A DNA stretch of 64,000 bases. Origin: DASXRU01 sp034665305. GTDB lineage: Bacteria > Acidobacteriota > Blastocatellia > Pyrinomonadales > Pyrinomonadaceae. The first letter of the stretch is position 1. Each line of letters starts with the position of its first letter. Both the position numbers and the translations under genes were made by a program. Shown here piece by piece: positions 16,901-24,816 of the stretch. The stretch is from NCBI GenBank assembly GCA_034665305.1, contig JAXDFZ010000024.1, positions 372,001 through 436,000 on the forward strand. The letters run 5' to 3'. Below the pieces are notes generated by a model that was given only the letters and a program-made list of their open reading frames with translations, had not been told where the DNA came from and searched no databases.

Positions 16901-17342
16901 AGTGTCGGCGCAGCAGGAACCGTATATCAAGGAAAATCTGGAGCCCTTGACGGAACAGGAACGGGTGGTTGCGAGACAAATGTTTACCTCGGGCACGCCG
17001 TGCCTGAAGTGTCACCTGACTGGCGACGCGACGCATGATAAGAGCGCGATTGCGCCTAACTTCCTGCAGGCCGGAGAGCGTTTGAAGCCGGATTGGACGT
17101 TCCGGTGGTTGCTGGATCCGGCGCAAATCAGCCCCGGCACCGCTATGCCCAGTGGCTTATTCAAGCAAGAAGGCGGCCGCTGGTTGTTGGCTTTGCCGAA
17201 CCCGCCGCCGGCAGTTGTGGGCTATCACGGTGATCATGCGCGCCTGCTGGTGCGTTACATGTTTATGCTAACGCCGGAGGAGCAGCGGCGGCTGTTGGCG
17301 ACAACGCCGATCGCTCCTTCTGCTGCCGAGCCGGCAGAGTAG
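13932..17342 (+). CDS. Membrane-anchored octahaem cytochrome c of the bc-type complex
   Basis: 1136 residues. One N-terminal membrane helix (about 31-49) is followed by a charged coiled-coil region (about 60-240). Eight CxxCH haem-binding motifs follow at about residues 271 (CEICH), 324 (CSACH), 362 (CQQCH), 390 (CVGCH), 563 (CLACH), 705 (CAGCH), 846 (CVGCH) and 1024 (CLKCH). A second coiled coil separates motifs 4 and 5, and an Ala/Pro/Thr/Gly-rich linker lies at about 905-955. Motifs 5-8 lie in cytochrome c-like modules, several with a downstream Met in MPxF-type segments. GTG start with GAGGAAGG just upstream. By position it replaces cytochrome c1/f and may relay electrons to the oxidase encoded downstream. 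Confidence 0.9.
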   Translation: MADAPETSKSIAKREPEAPARDPIVSRSTSSIMLISALLMVGTLAWALWDESYGQRPWKGIQQQFVKRYTGYLKSIRKDAGKSEAEVKETPEYQTIEAEAQAAIDRVTPRRKEIDAEVAKVQRKLDAVTDPFQNQRGKITVTVYEQETATTASAKQKYQKQVAAQKEELVTVDMPADDGLDKTVTQKMKFPELEKLYNDLRDHKAKLLTEKAELLKEPSELAKKRDDYLKNHVVSLTPKQVDDLIRKNENFDYSILGHQINVNEFSVVDRCEICHLGAREPVTLKAEYLAPGGPNTKPDDLAKAFVSHPNKELLQIHKPERFGCSACHGGNGRATTTVEKAHGLNPFWLHPLHRKENTEAGCQQCHANDRVIQNADVLNLGKDLFYQRGCVGCHRSESFDREADALSGTRQMISQLEEQISANERQAQHEEAAEVTDETEVLRLKAHAEALRITNSQLAARIDQLNVQTRFLMQDQKKVGPNLKDVRLKLKKEWIPVWLQDPQAFRPGTKMPTFWRFKVDEDGQKDLRAVAAYLWQEGFEGKVPVQQQGNAGHGKELFETKGCLACHSIGDPSDKLGGNFAANLQRVGEKANFDYIVRWIYNPRERWAPYCPKEKRDLSREDYEKHNLPFLFDTDLHSKCPNDGAELQVQNMTVMPNFRLAESEARDIATYLFSLSGQTSYADASFLDDPNLKEEGRAEIKQYGCAGCHEIRGFEDEQRIGKELTAEGSTPIERLDFALLTKDAETGKDPIFPDRKEEWYNHRGFFEHKLADPAVYDKGKVKDPKDRLRMPKPYLTDEWRNALTTFLLGSVGVEGANVPTGLFYNPQDQRRQDIQNGWWVIKKYNCVGCHNVQVGQPSVLMTLPFYQTPDGKDLLPPRLTSEGARVDPAWLLRFLHDPSLSDQKQNTTEARPAGAATPSSTPAPVAANNGTNTSAPTAGSQPGNSGATGGALKAQPGADRNGVRTYLQARMPTFNFSPNELQILVRFFMAVSAQQEPYIKENLEPLTEQERVVARQMFTSGTPCLKCHLTGDATHDKSAIAPNFLQAGERLKPDWTFRWLLDPAQISPGTAMPSGLFKQEGGRWLLALPNPPPAVVGYHGDHARLLVRYMFMLTPEEQRRLLATTPIAPSAAEPAE

Positions 17343-17531
17343 TTTCGCTAGTGGCTATGAGACGGCAAAGGTCAGGAGGTTATCGAGGCCATTGGGAAAA
17401 AATCGCTCCTAGCCTCTAGTCTCCAGCTTCCAGTCTCTAGTCCGCGGCTGGCTTGAATCGCACGTGCGGACTATATTAGGCGCCAGTAAATTTCACGACA
17501 ATCGGAATTCATTTTGTTACGGAGGACTACC
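17343..17531. other. Intergenic region with heptad-type repeat
   Basis: About 190 bases. Around 17410-17446 heptads of the CTAGTCT/CCAGTCT kind are present. A strong ribosome-binding site, GGAGGAC at 17521-17527, precedes the ATG at 17532. No small gene is supported. Confidence 0.5.
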
Positions 17532-18413
17532 ATGTTTAAGAAACGCGCAAGCTTCTGGCTTGCAATGTGTGTTGTTAGTGCACTGTTGTCGCTGGTCTTT
17601 GCCTGCGGCGGCCCTAAGAAAGAAGAAGATACAGGCGGCGGTGGTACCACTGCGACCGCAACCTATAGCGGTCCTACTGGCAATGTTACGGGCAAGGTTG
17701 CTTTTACCGGCGCCGTGCCAGAGCCGAAGAAAATCGATTCTTCCGCCGACCCGGCGTGTGGCAAGGCCAATCCAAATTTAGCCACCGAAGATGTCGCGGT
17801 TAAGGACGGCAAGCTCGCCAACGTGTTTGTCTACATCAAAGACGGCACCACTGCGGACGGCAAGAAGATTGCGGATTTCACCTGGGCTACTCCGTCGGCC
17901 ACCGCAACTCTTGACCAGAACGGATGCCACTACAAGCCACACGTGATGGGCGTCATGGTGAACCAGAAGATCAGTATCACCAACAGCGATCCTACGACAC
18001 ACAACATTCACCCGCAGCCGGCGGTGAACACCGAGTGGAACCAGTCGCAGGTCGCCAACGCGCCGCCGATTGAAAAGAGCTTCAACCGTGCGGAAGTGTT
18101 GGTGCCAGTGAAGTGCAATCAACATCCCTGGATGAAGTCGTACGTCGGCGTGCTCAAGCATCCGTTCTTTGCAGTCAGCAAAGAAGACGGATCTTTTGAA
18201 ATCAAGGGCGTCCCGGCCGGTAAATACACGATCGCAGCCTGGCATGAGAAACCCGGTCCGAAAGGCACGGAGAAGACCATGGAAGTTACCGTAACTGCCA
18301 GTGGCGGCACGGCTGACTTCACCTGGGACGCGGCGGCGGTTGCCCGCGGTACGCAGTCGGGCGGCTTGGAAGTGATGCCCGCGATCGAGTTCCCGATGCT
18401 GGGCAAACACTAA
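17532..18413 (+). CDS. Cupredoxin-like lipoprotein
   Basis: 293 residues. Signal peptide with lipobox LVFACGG (lipidated Cys25), then a Gly/Thr-rich linker. A cupredoxin-like domain has plausible copper ligands His157/His160 (DPTTHNIHPQ), Cys195, His198 and Met201 (KCNQHPWMKS). A C-terminal carboxypeptidase-regulatory-like beta segment follows (GSFEIKGVPAGKYTIAAWHE). The C-x2-H-x2-M spacing resembles, but is tighter than, plastocyanin. It lies between the bc-type complex and the haem A/oxidase genes, so a role as periplasmic electron carrier is a reasonable inference. Copper binding is not proven. Confidence 0.75.
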   Translation: MFKKRASFWLAMCVVSALLSLVFACGGPKKEEDTGGGGTTATATYSGPTGNVTGKVAFTGAVPEPKKIDSSADPACGKANPNLATEDVAVKDGKLANVFVYIKDGTTADGKKIADFTWATPSATATLDQNGCHYKPHVMGVMVNQKISITNSDPTTHNIHPQPAVNTEWNQSQVANAPPIEKSFNRAEVLVPVKCNQHPWMKSYVGVLKHPFFAVSKEDGSFEIKGVPAGKYTIAAWHEKPGPKGTEKTMEVTVTASGGTADFTWDAAAVARGTQSGGLEVMPAIEFPMLGKH

Positions 18414-18454
18414 GCCGATTGAGGATTGCTCATTTCGGATGGCAGAGAGGAAGG

Positions 18455-18598
18455 GCGGGGGCAAGCCCGCCTTCCTGACTGCAAGTTTGCTTGGCTGAAT
18501 GCTTTCATTGCGAGTCCTCAGTTGAGCTGCGCGATCAGCGCTCGGGATTTGCTTCAACCTAACGTACTGGCAGTTTAGGAAGCCGGGCTTGCCCCCGC
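18455..18598. repeat. Inverted repeat between the lipoprotein gene and ctaA
   Basis: Arms at about 18455-18481 (GCGGGGGCAAGCCCGCCTTC...) and 18571-18598 are near-complementary over 27-28 bases with a few mismatches, separated by about 90 bases. Each arm also contains its own short GGGC/GCCC palindrome. No coding frame is supported in the interval. Confidence 0.75.
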
Positions 18599-18640
18599 TC
18601 TTCCCATCTGCAGTCTGAAATCCGCAGTCCGCAATCGAGA

Positions 18641-19567
18641 ATGTCACGGGCATTACACCGGTATACGCTTGTTGTGACTGTCGCGACCTTTGTCCTGATT
18701 GTCGCCGGTGCGCTCGTTACGAGTCATGACGCAGGGTTGGCGGCGCCGGATTGGCCGCTATCGTTTGGCCAGGTTTTCCCGCGCATGGTAGGGAACCTGT
18801 TTTGGGAGCATGGCCATCGATTGATTGCGTCCACCGTCGGGCTGCTGACTATCGGGCTCAATGTCTTTCTGTACGTTCGCGAACCCCGTCGGTGGGTACG
18901 CCGCCTGGGATTCGTCGCGTTGCTGCTCGTCATTGCGCAAGGGCTTCTCGGTGGTCTGACTGTAAAGTTGCTGTTGCCGCTGTGGGTTTCTTCGGCCCAT
19001 GCCACGCTGGCGCAGATCTTTTTTTGCACCATGGTGAGCCTGAGCGTTTTTACTTCGCCCGGTTGGAATGCGCCCCGAGTTCCGGTAGACAGCGATGGCC
19101 CACCGTTCCGTTATCTGTGCGCGGGGACGTGTGTGGCGATTCTGGCGCAACTGGTGATGGGCGCTACGCTAAGGCATTCGGCGACCTGGGATCGGCTGTT
19201 ACCGTCCACGCTGGTTTTATCCCACGTTGCCGGCGCGATCTTGGTGACGCTTCTGTTACTGGTGGTCTGCTTTCTGGTTTTGCAGAAGTACCCCGATCAG
19301 AAATACCTGAAAGGCCCGGCCTTGATCGCGGGAGGCCTGCTGGTGTTGCAGTTATGTCTGGGAGTCGCGGCGTACATTACGCGGCAATGGTCACCAAATG
19401 ATCCGCAGCCGCTGAATCCGATGGTTGGCATCACGGTCGCGCACGTCGCCTGCGGGGCGCTGGTCTTTGCGACAACCATTGTCTTAACGCTGCGGGTCTT
19501 CCGGGTGGTGCCGGCCACAGTTGGCGTCGCGGAGTTTTCCCTGGACACGCAACGCGCCATGGGCTGA
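18641..19567 (+). CDS. ctaA: Haem A synthase CtaA
   Basis: 308 residues and about eight membrane helices in two similar four-helix halves, each with conserved histidines; the first pair includes WEHGHRLIAS. The N-terminal segment LVTSHDAGLAAPDWPLSFG is characteristic of CtaA/Cox15. The enzyme oxidises the C8 methyl of haem O to give haem A for the aa3-type oxidase encoded just downstream. Followed 28 bases later by ctaB. Length is normal. Confidence 0.93.
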   Translation: MSRALHRYTLVVTVATFVLIVAGALVTSHDAGLAAPDWPLSFGQVFPRMVGNLFWEHGHRLIASTVGLLTIGLNVFLYVREPRRWVRRLGFVALLLVIAQGLLGGLTVKLLLPLWVSSAHATLAQIFFCTMVSLSVFTSPGWNAPRVPVDSDGPPFRYLCAGTCVAILAQLVMGATLRHSATWDRLLPSTLVLSHVAGAILVTLLLLVVCFLVLQKYPDQKYLKGPALIAGGLLVLQLCLGVAAYITRQWSPNDPQPLNPMVGITVAHVACGALVFATTIVLTLRVFRVVPATVGVAEFSLDTQRAMG

Positions 19568-19595
19568 ATAAGTTCAGCAGAATTCATTAACAAGC

Positions 19596-20531
19596 ATGCT
19601 TGATGGAGTTGTAGTGAAAAGTGTAGCTATCGAACTTGATGCCCCGGCAATGGCGGAGGTGGCAGACGCGCCGGTTGCGCGTTCGCGCGCCGCGGCTTAT
19701 TGGGAGCTGACCAAACCGCGAATTACGTTTTTGATCGTTCTGACCGCGGCGGCCGGCTTCTGTTTGGGATCGGCGGGCCGGGTCGATTACCGGCTAATGG
19801 CAATTTCAATGCTCGGCATCGGACTGCTCGCTTCTGGGGTGTCGACTCTGAACCAATACATGGAGCGCGACCTGGACGCGCTGATGCGACGCACGGCGAT
19901 GCGCCCGCTGCCCACCGGTCAACTCGCTCCGTACGAGGCGCTGGCTTTCGGAGTAGCGCTGATTGTCCTGGCGGAGATTTACCTCGCTCTGCTGGTAAAT
20001 CCTCTGAGCGCGTTGCTGGGACTGTCCGTTATCTTTGGCTACCTGCTGGTGTATACACCGTTAAAGACGCGCACGACATTATCGACGGCTGCCGGCGCAT
20101 TCCCCGGCGCGGTGCCGCCGCTGATTGGCTGGACCGCAGCGAGGGGCGGCATGGACGTGACGGCCTGGGTGCTGTTTGCGATTCTTTTCCTGTGGCAGTT
20201 TCCGCATTTCCTGGCCATCGCCTGGATGTATCGTGAGGACTATGGCCGCGCCGGCATTCGCATGCTGCCGGTAGTTGAACCCGACGGCCGCGTCACCGGT
20301 CAGCAGATTATCGCTTACACCATCATGCTGTTGCCGGTCAGTTTGCTGCCGACGCTGCTGGGAGTGTCGGGCAGGATCTACTTCTATGGCGCGCTGGTAC
20401 TAGGCCTTCTGTTTCTCGCCAGCAGCGTTCGCGCCGCACTTTCGAAATCAAATCAGCACGCACGCCAGCTCCTGCTGGCTTCGGTCATTTACTTGCCGCT
20501 CTTGTTCGGACTGATGGTGCTGGATAGATAA
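19596..20531 (+). CDS. ctaB: Protohaem IX farnesyltransferase CtaB
   Basis: 311 residues with about nine hydrophobic segments. The prenyltransferase Asp-rich motif is NQYMERDLDALMRRT, and the second conserved region is WRYREDY-like (AWMYREDYGRAGIRMLP). It converts haem B to haem O, the substrate of CtaA. ATG 19596 is chosen; GTG 19614 is a possible alternative. It ends directly before a heptad repeat block and precedes coxB. Confidence 0.93.
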   Translation: MLDGVVVKSVAIELDAPAMAEVADAPVARSRAAAYWELTKPRITFLIVLTAAAGFCLGSAGRVDYRLMAISMLGIGLLASGVSTLNQYMERDLDALMRRTAMRPLPTGQLAPYEALAFGVALIVLAEIYLALLVNPLSALLGLSVIFGYLLVYTPLKTRTTLSTAAGAFPGAVPPLIGWTAARGGMDVTAWVLFAILFLWQFPHFLAIAWMYREDYGRAGIRMLPVVEPDGRVTGQQIIAYTIMLLPVSLLPTLLGVSGRIYFYGALVLGLLFLASSVRAALSKSNQHARQLLLASVIYLPLLFGLMVLDR

Positions 20532-20626
20532 GTAGTCAGTAGTCGGTTGTTAGTTATCAGTGGTTACGGAGATGGGATGGCGGTGCTGAAACCACTGACG
20601 CTATCCACTGACAACTGACCATTACG
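20531..20626. repeat. Heptad repeat hairpin between ctaB and coxB
   Basis: Units TAGTCAG, TAGTCGG, TTGTTAG, TTATCAG begin at the ctaB stop codon. Inverted units (CACTGAC, CAACTGA types) follow at about 20580-20620, so the transcript can form a hairpin between the two genes. It belongs to the same class as the blocks at 48.8 and 55.8 kb. Confidence 0.7.
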
Positions 20627-20639
20627 AAGGAGACATTCG

Positions 20640-21485
20640 ATGGGACGTGCTCTAGGCGCAATTATCTGGCTGCTGGCCCTGCTTTCCGTGCTGCTCTTCG
20701 TCAGCGGCAAATGGTGGTTTCCCGAATCGATTACGGAACATGGTCCGGCGGTCGACCGCCAGTTCATGATCACGATCATCGTCGTGGGTATCGCCTTCAC
20801 CGCAGCGCAAATCGGTCTGGGCTGGATGGTCTGGAAGTATCGCGAAACGGGAAACGCCGAGCGCGCGCTCTACACCCACGGTAATAACCGGCTGGAGATG
20901 ATCTGGACCGTTGTCACCGCGGTGATTTTTATTGGCCTGGCAATCATGGGCCAGCGAGTTTGGGCTTCGCTGCATTTGAATGCGGCGCCCGCAGGTTCCT
21001 TTCGCGTTAGCGTCGTTGCCCAGCAGTTCGCCTGGACGTTTCACTACGCCGGGCCGGATAACTCGTTTGGTCGCACGGATCCGACGCTAATCAACGATGA
21101 CGATCAGAACTTCGTGGGCCTGGATCGCGCCGATCCCAACGCTAAAGATGACGTGCAAATCGCGACCCTCATTGTGCCGGTGAACCGCCCGGTGGAACTG
21201 CTGCTGAAATCGAAAGACGTAACGCATAACATTTGGGTCCCGCAACTGCGATTCAAACAGGATTTGGTTCCCGGGGTGACGATTCCAGTTCACTTTACCG
21301 TCATCAAGGCCGGCAAATATGAACTCGCCTGCGCAGAGTTGTGCGGCATGAACCACTACAAGATGAAATCCTACATGCTGGCGCTGCCGGATAGTGAGTT
21401 CAATCAGTTGGTAGCCATGCCCCAGGATCAGTTTCAAGCGAAGAAGGAAGAGTTGCTCAACAAGTATCAGCTTCCCCAATACTGA
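20640..21485 (+). CDS. coxB: Cytochrome c oxidase subunit II
   Basis: 281 residues. Two membrane helices (about 5-22 and 42-62) plus a further hydrophobic segment near 87-105, then the CuA cupredoxin domain. The CuA ligands are intact: His196 (DVTHN), then Cys231, Glu233, Cys235, His239 and Met242 (CAELCGMNHYKM). No fused cytochrome c domain, so electrons must come from a separate cytochrome or copper protein. Preceded by AAGGAG. First structural gene of the oxidase run. Confidence 0.94.
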   Translation: MGRALGAIIWLLALLSVLLFVSGKWWFPESITEHGPAVDRQFMITIIVVGIAFTAAQIGLGWMVWKYRETGNAERALYTHGNNRLEMIWTVVTAVIFIGLAIMGQRVWASLHLNAAPAGSFRVSVVAQQFAWTFHYAGPDNSFGRTDPTLINDDDQNFVGLDRADPNAKDDVQIATLIVPVNRPVELLLKSKDVTHNIWVPQLRFKQDLVPGVTIPVHFTVIKAGKYELACAELCGMNHYKMKSYMLALPDSEFNQLVAMPQDQFQAKKEELLNKYQLPQY

Positions 21486-21523
21486 CGATTAGTAACCCGG
21501 ACCGGAGTCGAGGAGAACGCGAG

Positions 21524-23401
21524 ATGGCAGAACACGAAGAGGTGCACCGGCACCCTGCGCCGACAAGCTTCATACGCAAATACATTTTCAGTCTTGATCA
21601 CAAGGTGATCGGCATCCAGTACATCATGCTGGCGCTGACCGCTGTGTTGGTTGGCATGGTGATGTCGATCCTGATGCGTCTGAACCTCAGTTGGCCGGGG
21701 ACGAATTGGCCCATCCTGGGCACGCTTTTCCCCACCGGCGCTCCCGGCGGTGTCATCAGTCCGGAGTTCTATTTGTCGCTCGTGACGATGCACGGCACGA
21801 TCATGGTCTTCTTCGTGCTGACTACAGCGCCGCAGGGAGGCTTCGGTAATTACTTCCTGCCGATCCAAATCGGCGCGGAAGACATGGCCTTTCCGTTTCT
21901 GAACATGATGTCGTTCTGGGTGACGCTGGTTGGGTTCATTGTCTTAATCCTGGCGATTTTCGTGGAAGGTAGTGTGGCAGTCGGTGGCGGAGCGTTGGGG
22001 GAGGCATTGGGAGGGGGTGGCACCGGAACGGTGGGACCAATTGGGGGCTGGACCGGATACGCGCCACTTAGTGCCCTCGGAAAAATCGCGGGGCCGGGAC
22101 AAGGCGCCGGCGTCAATCTTTGGGTCGTTAGCATAGCGATCTTTTGCATCGGCTCGCTGTTGGGTGCGCTGAACTTTATTACCACGTTGCTGAACATGCG
22201 CACGCGGGGCATGTCGCTGATGCGTATGCCGCTTACGTGCTGGGCGTGGTTCACAACGGCGGTGCTGGCGCTGCTTTCGTTTCCGGTATTGCTGGGCGGC
22301 GGCATCCTGTTGCTGCTGGATCGCGTAGGTGGAACCAGTTTCTTTATTCCCGCAGGCGAGTACGTTAATGGTGTGCTGTCCGGCGATCCGCGTTTTCCGC
22401 TGCACTCAGGCGGTTCGCCACTTTTATGGCAGCACCTGTTCTGGTTCTTCGGACATCCTGAAGTTTACATCGCGATCCTGCCGGGAATGGGCGCGACTTC
22501 GCACATTCTCGCGACGTTTGCGCGCAAGCCGGTCTTTGGTTATCGCGCGATGGTCTTTGCCATCTTTGCTATCGGCGGCCTGGGTTTCTTCGTCTGGGGC
22601 CACCACATGTTTATCAGCGGCATGAGTCCGTATTCGGCGATTGCGTTTTCGATTCTGACGCTGTCGATTGGTGTGCCGTCCGCGATTAAGACCTTCAACT
22701 GGCTGGGAACATTGTGGGGCGGCAAGATTCGCTTCACGGCCGCGATGCTGTATGCGATCGGGTTTGTCTCGCTGTTTGTTGCCGGCGGAATCACTGGTTT
22801 GGTCCTGGGCCAAACCTCGCTCGACCTGCCGATGCATGACACTTACTTTGTCACCGCGCACTTCCATCTGGTGATGGGTGTCGCGTCAATCTTTGGCATG
22901 TTCGCCGCTATCTATTTCTGGTTCCCGAAGATGTTTGGGCGGTTCATGAGTGAAAGCCTGGGCAAGTTTCATTTTTGGGTAACGTTCATTGGCGTGTATT
23001 GCATTTTCGTTCCCATGCACATCATGGGCATCGTCGGCATGCCGCGACGCTACGCACAGTTTACGGAGTACACGTTTCTGTCGGGCCTGCATCCACTAGT
23101 ACAACTGGTTACGATTGCCGCGATAATTACGTTCACTGTCCAGTTGCTTTTCTTTTTCAATTTTTTCTGGAGCATGTTCAAGGGAAAGGTGGCCGGGCCG
23201 AATCCGTGGGAAGCGACAACTTTGGAATGGATTACAGATTCGCCGCCGGCGCACGATAACTTTGCGGGGATCGTACCTACCGTGTACCGCGGACCATACG
23301 AGTTTGCCGTCCCGGGTGCGCCGAAGGATTTCATGATGCAGACGGAACCGCTGGCAGCGGGGGAAGTGATTACCGATGGCCACGACGGTCACAAACACTG
23401 A
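21524..23401 (+). CDS. coxA: Cytochrome c oxidase subunit I
   Basis: 625 residues; the haem a/haem a3-CuB catalytic subunit. Seen: MHGTIMVFF (low-spin haem His), FWFFGHPEVYIAILPG (CuB His and cross-linked Tyr, type-A signature), WGHHMFISGM (CuB His pair), and HDTYFVTAHFHLVMG (haem a3 and haem a histidines). An unusual Gly-rich insertion of about 35-40 residues lies at roughly 145-185 in the loop before GWTGYAPLS. The gene overlaps the next by 26 bases. Function is secure. Confidence 0.95.
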   Translation: MAEHEEVHRHPAPTSFIRKYIFSLDHKVIGIQYIMLALTAVLVGMVMSILMRLNLSWPGTNWPILGTLFPTGAPGGVISPEFYLSLVTMHGTIMVFFVLTTAPQGGFGNYFLPIQIGAEDMAFPFLNMMSFWVTLVGFIVLILAIFVEGSVAVGGGALGEALGGGGTGTVGPIGGWTGYAPLSALGKIAGPGQGAGVNLWVVSIAIFCIGSLLGALNFITTLLNMRTRGMSLMRMPLTCWAWFTTAVLALLSFPVLLGGGILLLLDRVGGTSFFIPAGEYVNGVLSGDPRFPLHSGGSPLLWQHLFWFFGHPEVYIAILPGMGATSHILATFARKPVFGYRAMVFAIFAIGGLGFFVWGHHMFISGMSPYSAIAFSILTLSIGVPSAIKTFNWLGTLWGGKIRFTAAMLYAIGFVSLFVAGGITGLVLGQTSLDLPMHDTYFVTAHFHLVMGVASIFGMFAAIYFWFPKMFGRFMSESLGKFHFWVTFIGVYCIFVPMHIMGIVGMPRRYAQFTEYTFLSGLHPLVQLVTIAAIITFTVQLLFFFNFFWSMFKGKVAGPNPWEATTLEWITDSPPAHDNFAGIVPTVYRGPYEFAVPGAPKDFMMQTEPLAAGEVITDGHDGHKH

Positions 23402-24053
23402 AAGCGTAATTCCGCAGGGACTGGGCGCTGGATCCGGATCCAGGGGGGGCAACGGCTTTCGCCGCAACGGCGGTAAAGGCGGGCCCGATCCGACCCGGTA
23501 CTACGCCGACCGTTACCGGCTGGGAATGTATGTCGCGCTGGCGGGTGTGGTCATGTTGTTCACGGCCCTGACCAGCGCCTACATCGTGCGCGCGGCTTCG
23601 TCCAACGACTGGCGCCCGATCGCGATGCCTTCGATCCTCTGGCTGAGTACGTTGGTGATCGTCGTCAGTAGTTTCGTACTGGAAACCGCCCGGCGCGCCG
23701 TCAAGCAACAGCGCGATGGTGTCTACGGCCGCTGGCTAATCATAACGACGCTGCTGGGAATAACTTTCCTCGCGTCACAGTTGATGGCCTGGCGGCAACT
23801 GGCGCGACAGGGAGTTTATCTGTCGTCGAACCCGCACAGCTCGTTCTTTTATCTTTTGACTGCGGCGCACGGCGTGCATTTGTTGGGCGGAATTCTGGCG
23901 CTCGGGTATCTGTTGTTGCGCACGCGCAAAACTCGCGACGGTGTGGCGGCGGAATCGAAACGCGTCGGGGCGGTTGATGCAGTCTCGATCTACTGGCACT
24001 TCATGGATGGTTTGTGGGTTTATCTGTTCTTGTTGCTGTTCTTTTGGAAATAG
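23376..24053 (+). CDS. coxC: Cytochrome c oxidase subunit III (first copy)
   Basis: 225 residues. It starts inside the coxA 3' end (26-base overlap). A Gly-rich N terminus is followed by five hydrophobic segments. The segments RLGMYVALAGVVMLF, SSNPHSSFFYLLTAAHGVHL and SIYWHFMDGLWVYLFLLLFF match the subunit III family. It stabilises subunit I and the proton uptake path. A second, diverged subunit III gene follows at 24141. Confidence 0.88.
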   Translation: MATTVTNTESVIPQGLGAGSGSRGGNGFRRNGGKGGPDPTRYYADRYRLGMYVALAGVVMLFTALTSAYIVRAASSNDWRPIAMPSILWLSTLVIVVSSFVLETARRAVKQQRDGVYGRWLIITTLLGITFLASQLMAWRQLARQGVYLSSNPHSSFFYLLTAAHGVHLLGGILALGYLLLRTRKTRDGVAAESKRVGAVDAVSIYWHFMDGLWVYLFLLLFFWK

Positions 24054-24123
24054 TGGGCACAGATTCTTGTCTGTGTTTGACCATGGCGTTTTTCAAAGAC
24101 ACGCAGACTGCAAGTCTGTGCTA
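24054..24123. repeat. GCACAGACT-type inverted repeat between the two subunit III genes
   Basis: GGCACAGATTCTTGTCTGTG at about 24057-24076 is itself a hairpin. The complementary form AGACTGCAAGTCTGTGCT closes the interval at about 24105-24122. The same CACAGACTnCAGTCTGTG unit occurs at 60.2 and 60.6 kb. Confidence 0.7.
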
Positions 24124-24140
24124 ACTCTGGAGGTGAGCAG

Positions 24141-24800
24141 GTGAGTACTGAAGCACGCGCGGATGTGATCACGGGCGATTGGGGCGGCGGCGTGTTGCCT
24201 TATCGCGTCGGCCATAGAAAGCTGGGCATGTGGCTCTTTATTGTATCCGACTCGCTGACGTTCTCTTCGTTATTGATTGGCTATGCCTACGTTCGCGCTT
24301 CCAACGTATGGCCCACCCCGTTTCCGTTTGCGCCCAGCATCGTCTTCTCGTCGATCATGACGCTGTGCCTGCTCTCTTCAAGTTTGACGATGGTGATGGG
24401 CGTTTCCGCTTCATCGCGCGGCGACAAAGAGAAAGCGCGGAAATGGATCCTGCTGACCATAGTTTTTGGCCTGGCTTTCGTGGTGCTGCACGGAATCGAA
24501 TGGAAACATCTGATCGATGAAGGTCTGCGCCCATTTGCTCTCCCGCATGAGTGGATGGAACGATGGCCCGGCGCTACGCCATTATTTGGCGCGACGTTCT
24601 TCGGGATTACCGGCCTGCATATGTTTCACGTGCTGACCGGCGCGATTTATCTTTTCGTCGTTGCGCTGCGGGTCAAAAAGGTCAGTCATGAAGACATTGA
24701 AATAAGTGGCCTGTACTGGCACTTTGTAGATCTGGTGTGGATGTTTGTGTTCCCGTTGATCTATCTGTTGTCTATTGATATCGGCAAGGTCGCACATTGA
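24141..24800 (+). CDS. Cytochrome c oxidase subunit III (second copy)
   Basis: 219 residues, GTG start preceded by GGAGGTGAG at 24128. About five membrane helices. Family segments: KLGMWLFIVSDSLTFSSLLI, GATFFGITGLHMFHVLTGAI and ISGLYWHFVDLVWMFVFPLI. It is clearly homologous to, but diverged from, the gene just upstream. Paired subunit III-like genes are known in some caa3-type clusters. Whether both join the same complex cannot be read from sequence. Confidence 0.87.
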   Translation: MSTEARADVITGDWGGGVLPYRVGHRKLGMWLFIVSDSLTFSSLLIGYAYVRASNVWPTPFPFAPSIVFSSIMTLCLLSSSLTMVMGVSASSRGDKEKARKWILLTIVFGLAFVVLHGIEWKHLIDEGLRPFALPHEWMERWPGATPLFGATFFGITGLHMFHVLTGAIYLFVVALRVKKVSHEDIEISGLYWHFVDLVWMFVFPLIYLLSIDIGKVAH

Positions 24801-24816
24801 TCGGGGAGGAGAAACC

